This document shows, in pieces, positions 19,794-27,500 of a stretch of 64,000 bases of DNA (position 1 is the stretch's first letter; every line of letters starts with the position of its first letter). Below the pieces are notes generated by a model. The model saw only the letters and a list, made by a program, of their open reading frames with translations, ran no database searches and was not told where the DNA came from. A program made the translations under genes and the position numbers. This DNA comes from Ignavibacteria bacterium. Its GTDB lineage: Bacteria > Bacteroidota > Ignavibacteria > OLB7. The stretch covers positions 868,001 to 932,000 of the forward strand of contig JACKAE010000001.1 of assembly GCA_020635205.1 (NCBI GenBank), in the 5' to 3' direction.

Positions 19794-22196
19794 TTATCGC
19801 ACAATCGTCAGCGGTTGCGTTAACACTTCATCCCCAATCTGTAGGAGGATGCGGTAGGTTCCAGAGGGAAGATCACCCGTCTCAACCGAGAGAAGATGTT
19901 CACCCGATTCGTAGGAGCGTCCATCAATCAGACGGCTCAGCTCACGTCCTGCTTGGTCAACAATCGTCAGCGTTACGTTGCGTGCTGAAGAGAGAGTTGA
20001 GAACCTGACAGTACACTTCTCGCTCGCTGGGTTTGGGAAGACGTTGTAGAGGGCAATCTCTCTCCGCACTCCTCTGTCGGCGACGCTGTTCGTCCTCTCT
20101 GGAATTACCATCTCTACTGTGTCGGCGCAGATCACGTTCGTTGGCGACTGCCACGTTGTGCCGATCACCACCTCTACCGTTTGTCCCGGCGTACCGTTCA
20201 GTAGCGATATTGTCACGATTGTCGATGAGTCGGGGAGTAGCGGACTCTCCAGTGTGTAGGGAGAGTTTGCAACTTGCACGTTTGATGTCAGAGTTGTCAT
20301 CAGCAATCCGTTGATAGCTGTTCCCGAGCTGTTTGTGATGCGGAGAGTCCAATCAACCCTGTCTGGGCTACTCGGGAAAGTCTCTGTCTTCACTTCGTTT
20401 GCCGTAAAGCAGCTCTCGCCAACAACTCCACACTCTACGTCGAGTTCGTGCGTGAGAGGGCAGCGATTTTCATCCTCAAAAAAGCCGATTGTCTCCATCA
20501 AGAGGACTTCATTCTTCACAACCCCCGGTCCACTGACTGTAAGGGTTGCCAGTCTTACTTCTCCCGGCGGTATTGGCTGCGCGAAGTAGATCGTTGCCGG
20601 CGTCACGGCCACCCCTTGTCCGTTGCTCGACTGAATTGAGGTAATCGTCAACGAGTCAAGATTTCTGTTCGATGTGTTACTCAACCTGAAGCTCCAGTTC
20701 AGACTGCGAGGAGCAGTTGGGGTTGTGTTGCAGACAACCTCTTCTTCAAGGAAGTCGAAACATCCGGTGAACTCCGGCTTGCAGTCAGGAAGCGTTAGTT
20801 CGATTGTATCGGTGCAGATCACGTCGGTTGATGAAGCTCCAGCAAGTGATAACTGAACGGAGATCGACTGGCCACCGGCTGCTCCAGTAATCGGCAGAGG
20901 GCCGATTTGGAGTGACTCACCCGAGGCAACTTCTTTGCCAAGATCAAACCACCCCGTCTCGGCGAGTACACCCGGTGTGAGCGAAGTCGCCTTGATCCAC
21001 CGAACAGAATATCCGCTCTCATTGTAGAAGAGAGAGCTGAAGGCGAAGACATCGTTGCCGTTTACCGGAGGGAGACATTGAATGGTCTCATCCCGCAGGG
21101 TGAAGCATTCCCACGAACAGACTGGTGTCTTTACCTCGAATGTTGTGGTGCAACTATCGCCATCTTCGTTAGAGAGTGTGGCAGTATAGGTAATCACTTT
21201 TCCCTGGAGGTCGGCTGGGACAATCATTTCGATACTCTGCGAGGTTTTGTCGTCCATGTCGAGTTCAGTCAACGCAATGCGTCCGTTAACGAACTCTACC
21301 TGATCGCTCTTCAACTCCAGCATCGTGCCGAGGAAATTCGAGAGATTCTTGTAGGTAAAGGAATAGGTGTAGTGGGAGTTGACCCCCCCGCAACTAATTC
21401 CCTGCTCTTCAAGCCCTAAACAACCTTCAGGTCGGCAGGATGGGAGGGCGAGTGTTACGGTATCATCGCAACAAATGCCGTCGTTGCAGAGCTGGACTTG
21501 AACGGTTACCACTCTTCCGGGTGTGGCTCCAACGCCGTCGATAGTAAAACTCAAGTTCTTAAGAGAGTCTCCGGCAATCAGTCCGTTGGAAAGTTCCACG
21601 TAAGTAGGGGAGATCGACACAGTGCCGGGAGAAATAACCGAGTAGCGCAACTCTGCTCCAGGAATTGCGAGTCCTCCCTCGTTGACAATTCCGAAGCTGT
21701 AGATATAGTTTGTTCCGCGTGGCCCCTCGTTGCAGCGAAGCGAATCTCCGATGAAGCTGAGGCAATCTGTGCTACAGTTCGGGAGAGTAATCGTAACTGT
21801 ATCGCTGCAAGAGATGCTGGTGCGGGATGTCCCGTTTGCAATTCTTACCAATATCCTCAACGTTGTTCCGCCGGTTGCCCCGCTTCCACTAATTGTCAAC
21901 GTTGTTCTGATTGTGTCGGATACCGGTGCGGGTGGATCTATGGTTCGGGAACCGGGAGAGATTACAATGTTACCCGGAGAGAGCACAGTGTAGTCAACTA
22001 CAGCTACGGTCATGTCGTACTGGTTCAGGATGCCGAGAACTAAGGCATATCCGGTTGTCCCCTCTGGAGTCCCACATGTGATTGATTCTTGCGCTACGAT
22101 AAAACAGCCCTCTGCCGATGCTTTGCTCCCATTTGATAGGAGGAGAAGGAGTGCGAGGAGCCAAACCCCTCGCGCAATGGTGTAAACTCTGTTCAT
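19794..22196 (-). CDS. Secreted six-repeat cysteine-framed protein with T9SS sorting domain
   Basis: About 800 residues from the ATG at 22196 (MNRVYTIARGVWLLALLLLL), giving a signal peptide ending KASA. The mature protein is built of about six tandem beta modules of ~115-125 residues. Each opens with a paired-cysteine signature such as CFIVAQESITC, CLSFIGDSLRC, CLGLEEQGISC, CFTLRDETIQC or CFDFLEEEVVC, and most close with a 'CxDTVxLxLPxC' strand. The sixth (CFTANEVKTETFPS) has lost its second cysteine. The C-terminal ~80 residues are a T9SS sorting domain (LYNVFPNPASEKCTVRFSTL start). I do not recognise the repeat as a named family; it looks like an Ig/CARDB-type fold stabilised by disulphides. 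Likely a surface fibre or adhesin. Confidence 0.85.
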   Translation of the reverse strand: MNRVYTIARGVWLLALLLLLSNGSKASAEGCFIVAQESITCGTPEGTTGYALVLGILNQYDMTVAVVDYTVLSPGNIVISPGSRTIDPPAPVSDTIRTTLTISGSGATGGTTLRILVRIANGTSRTSISCSDTVTITLPNCSTDCLSFIGDSLRCNEGPRGTNYIYSFGIVNEGGLAIPGAELRYSVISPGTVSISPTYVELSNGLIAGDSLKNLSFTIDGVGATPGRVVTVQVQLCNDGICCDDTVTLALPSCRPEGCLGLEEQGISCGGVNSHYTYSFTYKNLSNFLGTMLELKSDQVEFVNGRIALTELDMDDKTSQSIEMIVPADLQGKVITYTATLSNEDGDSCTTTFEVKTPVCSWECFTLRDETIQCLPPVNGNDVFAFSSLFYNESGYSVRWIKATSLTPGVLAETGWFDLGKEVASGESLQIGPLPITGAAGGQSISVQLSLAGASSTDVICTDTIELTLPDCKPEFTGCFDFLEEEVVCNTTPTAPRSLNWSFRLSNTSNRNLDSLTITSIQSSNGQGVAVTPATIYFAQPIPPGEVRLATLTVSGPGVVKNEVLLMETIGFFEDENRCPLTHELDVECGVVGESCFTANEVKTETFPSSPDRVDWTLRITNSSGTAINGLLMTTLTSNVQVANSPYTLESPLLPDSSTIVTISLLNGTPGQTVEVVIGTTWQSPTNVICADTVEMVIPERTNSVADRGVRREIALYNVFPNPASEKCTVRFSTLSSARNVTLTIVDQAGRELSRLIDGRSYESGEHLLSVETGDLPSGTYRILLQIGDEVLTQPLTIVR

Positions 22197-22355
22197 GTTT
22201 TTCTCTATTGATTTTTTGTAGTACAACTCTGATTTGTTTTGCTTCAACTCCCCTCTCTATGCGATCTACGACTCTGTTGCTGCTTCCCCATGCTTCAGCA
22301 GTTATGCCGCAGGAGCACAGAGAGGGTAGTAGTGCGTGGCGGTGAAAATTTTGAT

Positions 22356-24401
22356 TTACCAGACTTCAAACATCATCTGCGCACGACCCGTGCTCTCGGT
22401 TCCATCTGCTCCAATGGCTGCAACAGAGTAGAGATATATCTTTCCTTTCGCTGCAGTTGGATCGGTGAACGTGGTATTCGAGACAACAGCACTCGACAGC
22501 CGTTCTTCCTCATCCCGTCCGGTTTTGCGGTAGACAATGTAGCCGGTAATTCTCTTGTCGAACGGAGCACTCCAGGCCAGCTTTACTCCCCTGTCGGCTG
22601 AGGTTACCATCAGGTTGCCCGGAGCGAGGAGAGGATAGCTTGCCCGCTCCAGCGAAATGGTCTGCGTCATGTCACTCTCGATTCCAAGATCGTTGACCGA
22701 GCGAAGGGTGTAGACATATTCCACGTCCATCGGGGCAGTGGAGTCGGTAAACTGACTTAGGAGTACGGGGAGTACATCACTGTTCACGCGCTCCCATCGG
22801 GGGACTGGTTCCGATGCGAGGCTGCGGTAGATATTGACTCCCACAACTGTATTGTCGGTGAGTTCGCTCCAGAAGAAGCGATTGCCGTAGTTCTCGGAGT
22901 AACCCTGGAAGTTTTGCGGGGCAAGCGGAACTTCTGGAATTAACGGGCGTGCAGCCGTGGGAATGGAGAACTGGCTGACTGTGCCCGATAGGTTGATTCC
23001 CTGTACCAGATACCAGTAAGTTCCCTTCGAGGAGAGACTGCTGCTGGTATCTTGGAATGAAGTTGCCTCCTTGCTGACAAGCGGGGAGACCTGCACCAGT
23101 TCGCCGTCGAGACGGTCGGCTCGGTAGACGATGTATCCCTGAAGGTCTTCCTCTTCGTTCTTCTCCCACGTGATGAGAACCCCTTGTTCGTTGCCGATTG
23201 CCTCGACGTATTGAGGTGGCAGTGGAGCGCGGAAGTTCCGGTAGTATCCGATACCGGTGGCCGAGGTGTCGGAACGGTTGCCAGAGCGGTCGATTGCTAC
23301 CATGCGGTAGAAGTACTGCGAGTTCGCGCTTGCCTTGCGATCCTCGTAAATCGTGTCGGTCTCCGGAAGAATTGCGTCGTTGATTTGCACAAAGGGGGAG
23401 TCCGGATGAACACTCCGGTAGATGTCAAAGCCGGCGATGTCGGTCTCGGCAGGTTTTGCCCAACTGATCAGAATGCCGAGTGCAGATGATTCTGCGGAGA
23501 TTGGTCCCGGTGGCAACGGCCGCACAACGTCGCCAGAGAGTGCCGGAATCACCTGTCGACGACTTTCGTTGCCGACCATGTCGCACGAGACAACGCTGTA
23601 CCAGTAGACGTAACCGTCAATCAGGTTCGAGTCGACAAATGAACCTTCCAGTGGCTTGTCCGAGGAGGGGTCGCCGATCATTACAATCGGGCGGGGATTG
23701 AGCTGCTGGTAATACCCAGCAGAGTCTGCCGAGCGGTAGATCTTGTAGCTGAAAGCACCGAGATCGTCTGGGTTTGCCTTCCAGGTAACCTCGACTTTCC
23801 CCTCTGTGCCGTAGATCTGAACGTCCATCGGACCAAGCCCGGCAAATTCAGGGGAGCCGTAAACAACGTGCGAGGTATTTCCCGGCTTCGACTCCTTGCC
23901 GTTTGCATCCACGTAGAGGGTGTAGTAGTCGTACCCTTCTCCTTCGCGTACGTCCCGATCCCGGTAGAGCAGACCAAGTCCCTCCTGCAATCTGTTGTTG
24001 AAGATTGTCATCTTCAGAAGCTCCTTATCGTTTGCCTCGATCAACTTCCAGGCCTCTTGGCGGCTCGACTTACGCATTGCCAGGGCAATTAGGTCGAGTT
24101 CGTGTGCAAAGCTTCGCTCTGCCTCGGCGAGGGTAGTTGGTCGGGCAACCGGGCGTTCGTTGATCTTCCGGAACGTTGTCTCCCCTTCTCCCTTCCGGTA
24201 GATGTTGTAGCCAACCCACCCTCCCGGAGCGAGGGGAGCCGACGAACTGAGTACCTGCATTCCCCCGAAGATGATAACGTTCCCGTCCGGGGAGGAGAAT
24301 GCGTGGGCGTTGACTGTAGTTTGAGCCGGGGCAGAGATCGTCACTACTCCCACCATCAGCAGAGCTATGATTCCAGCACGAAAGAGAATTGTCGATGTCA
24401 T
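22356..24401 (-). CDS. Secreted fibronectin type III repeat protein
   Basis: 681 residues. Residues 1-27 are a signal peptide (ending APAQ). Residues about 45-190 contain an FN3-like strand set interrupted by a helical insert (ERSFAHELDLIALAMRKSSR region). From about 195 there are five FN3 modules of 90-100 residues, each with the V-WxxP...d--gY-IYRs pattern (KVEVTWKANPDDLGAFSYKI, LISWAKPAETDIAGFDIYRS, LITWEKNEEEDLQGYIVYRA, KLAWSAPFDKRITGYIVYRK). There is no T9SS sorting domain, so it probably stays periplasmic or binds another envelope protein. It lies between the six-repeat protein and the 1880-residue protein on one strand and may share their transcript. Function is a binding role by analogy only. 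Confidence 0.87.
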   Translation of the reverse strand: MTSTILFRAGIIALLMVGVVTISAPAQTTVNAHAFSSPDGNVIIFGGMQVLSSSAPLAPGGWVGYNIYRKGEGETTFRKINERPVARPTTLAEAERSFAHELDLIALAMRKSSRQEAWKLIEANDKELLKMTIFNNRLQEGLGLLYRDRDVREGEGYDYYTLYVDANGKESKPGNTSHVVYGSPEFAGLGPMDVQIYGTEGKVEVTWKANPDDLGAFSYKIYRSADSAGYYQQLNPRPIVMIGDPSSDKPLEGSFVDSNLIDGYVYWYSVVSCDMVGNESRRQVIPALSGDVVRPLPPGPISAESSALGILISWAKPAETDIAGFDIYRSVHPDSPFVQINDAILPETDTIYEDRKASANSQYFYRMVAIDRSGNRSDTSATGIGYYRNFRAPLPPQYVEAIGNEQGVLITWEKNEEEDLQGYIVYRADRLDGELVQVSPLVSKEATSFQDTSSSLSSKGTYWYLVQGINLSGTVSQFSIPTAARPLIPEVPLAPQNFQGYSENYGNRFFWSELTDNTVVGVNIYRSLASEPVPRWERVNSDVLPVLLSQFTDSTAPMDVEYVYTLRSVNDLGIESDMTQTISLERASYPLLAPGNLMVTSADRGVKLAWSAPFDKRITGYIVYRKTGRDEEERLSSAVVSNTTFTDPTAAKGKIYLYSVAAIGADGTESTGRAQMMFEVW

Positions 24402-24521
24402 AGTAGTTGAAAAAGCGTTTATGCGTTCGTTTATTCACCTGTATACAATCTATTCTCCAGTGATTACGGTTTCCGATCCGGACAGCTACAGAAGGGGGAA
24501 GAGTCGACTACGGCAAAAAAA

Positions 24522-24557
24522 ATCCCCGGCAAGGCTTTAGAAAACCTTGCCGAGGAT
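24522..24557 (-). terminator. Canonical Rho-independent terminator of the 1880-residue gene
   Basis: Arms 24522-24534 and 24545-24557 pair at 12 of 13 positions. On the minus strand the stem is followed directly by eight T residues (plus-strand A run at about 24513-24521). It lies 23 bp after the stop codon at 24580. Confidence 0.88.
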
Positions 24558-24579
24558 ACTCCCTTGCTCCTACCGGGGA

Positions 24580-27500
24580 TCAGTCACATCCCAGATTGAA
24601 GTCAACATCCCAGCCAGTAGTGCCGGTGTAGTTTGCGTGGAAGTGGATACAGGGACAGAACTTGCAGAGATCCTCGCACGAACTGTTTACGTCGCATGGC
24701 CAGACCCACGCTTTCCCCTGCAAATCGGCGTTTGCACTGAAGGCGAGGGTGTTGTTCTGGTACTTAATTGCTGCCTGTGCTTCCACGTCGACAGTGAAGC
24801 CAACAACCCATACGTCGAGTGCTGCGTTCCCCTTCATCTTCAGTCCAGCCGAGAGGTTGCCATCCCAGTTGAATGCTCCGAAGAGGTAGTATCCAAATTC
24901 CAGGTGGAAAATGTCCCCATCCTTCCCGATCTTCGGCCACACCGTCGATGCGTCGAAGTGGAGTCCATTCAGTGGCTGATTGTCCGGGTGGTAGAGTACC
25001 GGAAGCGTGTGGGCAAAGCCTGGATAGTTTTTGCCGACGTAGATCTGGGTGTTCACCTGAGCCACCTTCACGAAGTCGAACGTTGCACCACCACCAACGA
25101 ACCAATAAACTCCGGTCTTCACTTCGAAATCGATAAATCCGGTGATCTTCACTGCCTTTTTGTCGATGCCGAACTTGATCGAACCGAAGAATCGTTTTTC
25201 CGGAATGTTGACGGTGATGTGTGCCTCACCAATCTGCACGCCGAGCGTCTTCAGCCAAGCATCTCCCTGAATGATTGGTCCGTTTGGCGTCGTCTCAACT
25301 GCCACTTTCAGTGTCAACTCCATCGACTCCTTGCCGGCAGCCGTTGCAACCGATCCGCCGAAGCCGAATGCCCAGTAGCCATTCTTCCGGGCGAGCATAC
25401 CGGAGATGCCGGTGATCGCAACCGGACCGATTGGAATCGGCGGTGTGTTTGCGGCAACCTCGATCTTCCAGTTGTTTCCATCCTTATAGTAGAAACTCCC
25501 GGCAACCGAGAGAACCGGTTGTACTGCCAACATTCCTGTGCCGGAGAACGAAGAATCGTTCCACATTGCCGAGAGGGAGACGTTTACCGGACCGGCTGTG
25601 AAGGCAAATCCGATGTTCTCTACTGCAAACGTCTTATCCTCGAAGAACCGGAAGTTCCCGACCTGTACCGAGAGGAGAGGAATGCTGAAGGCAACGCCCC
25701 CCTTCACGAAGATGAACTTCTTCTCCGTGTTATTCGGTCCCGGTTGTTTCCCGAACTCGATTGCCTGCAACGACAGGTCGATTGTGTTGAAGAACTTCAT
25801 CGACTGGTTGAAGGTGATCGTTCCAGTGAAGTCACCCTGGTCACTGAAGGTCAGGTTGTCGAAGGTAATCTTCTTGCTGAACTGTGGAATCTCCAGATTC
25901 CCGCTGAACGTGAAGAGATTGGTCTCCGGAGTCGTGACTGTGCCGTTGTTGTCCTTCTTCTCGGGAACAGTTGTGAAGCCGAGTGCCGTGATGTAGAACT
26001 TTGTTCCCAGGACTGTAATCGGCAGGTTGCTGTTGTCGGCAATGATCTTCACGCCGGTGAACTTCCCCTCTTTCGAGATTGTCATGTTCTGGAAGCGGAA
26101 GGTTCGGTTGCCGAGCTTGGTCAGGATCACCGAGCCACTTGCGTTCAGTCCCTGCTGATTCCAGGAGATCGTGCTGTCGACGAACTTGAAGGCCCATAGG
26201 TCGATTGCAAGTGGTGGTTTGTTTTCCAGATTTACGTGATCGAACGAGAGAGTCTTCGCATCACCTTCCCCCTCAAGTTTGAAGAAGAGGTCGGTGATAG
26301 CAATCGTCTTGTTGATCTTCGGAATCGTCAACGATCCGACGTAGTGGAAGCCATCTTCTCCCATTGCCGTCTTCGTGTAGTCGATAGCCAGTTTGAAGCC
26401 CCAGAAGTTTACCTCAGCTTCGTTGCCGTTCAGTCGGAGGAGCGAGCCGCCGTGGAAGTTCCCGTCGGCCCAGAAGCCGAGTGAATTTGCATTGGAGCCA
26501 GTCGCGCTCAGCTTTTCGCTGGCCCACTTTGCTCCCGGCACAATGTCCGGAATCATTCCCTTTAGCTTCACCTCTTTTGCCTGGATTGTTCCGGTGTTGT
26601 TCACTGAGTCCCAGGTGACCCTCAGGAAGTCGTTCCCGCCACTCATCGTTGCCCCGACTGCGTCGAATATCTTGATCGGGACGGCGTCGTACGGGAAGTA
26701 GTAGCTGGCCGCAACCGGCTTCATTGTTGTTCCGTCCACCTCCAGGTTCTCGAAGGTGAACTTGAAGTTCGCCTCCTTATCCATCGTGAAGATCAGGTTA
26801 TCCGGGACGGTGAACTTCCCTTTCAGGAACTTGCTCCCTCCTGGCCCGTCGGTGATCGTATCCAGAATAATTGCGAAGCCGTAGATCGAGTCGACTGGTG
26901 AATCGTTCAGCGTGAAGTTGACGTTCTCCAGTATCTTCCCGGCCTGAATCGGGGCAGTTGAATCTTTCCCCAGCATGTATTTCGGCTTCGATGCCGACAG
27001 CTTCAGACTCACTCCAGCCGGAACGTTCCTCAGCAGGTAGGTTCCGTCTGCTTTTGTTTTCGTGGTTACTCCGGCAACACCGTTCACGCTTACCACCACT
27101 CCCTCCAGCGGAAGGTTGCCGGTAACAGCGGTCACTTTGCCGGAGATTCTGGTTCCGGGAAGGAGCTGAATGTTGATTGGATCGTTATATCCTTGATTCA
27201 AAACTACCTGAGCGGAGAACGTCTTGTAGTCCTTCCCTCCGGTTGTGTCGGCAATTACCACTACATTCTTCATCCCGAGCGGGAGTCCGTTGAACTTGGC
27301 GATACCACTGACATTCGTTTGCCGGCTCGTTCCGGCAACCGATACTGTCGCGTTTGCCAGAGGTTGATGTGTAAGGCTATCGGTTACCAGCACGTCGATG
27401 TTTGCCGAGGCCTTCACCAGCAAGGCGGTTGCCTGTGCTGTATTGTCTTTCTGTACCGTCGCTTCGATATTGGCGTCTGCATATCCGGGGAGCGTCACCA

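Noticed and set aside
24547..26199. 550-codon plus-strand open frame
   Set aside because: Antisense to the C-terminal third of the 1880-residue gene, with no domain, odd composition and no ribosome site; it arises from codon bias on the other strand.
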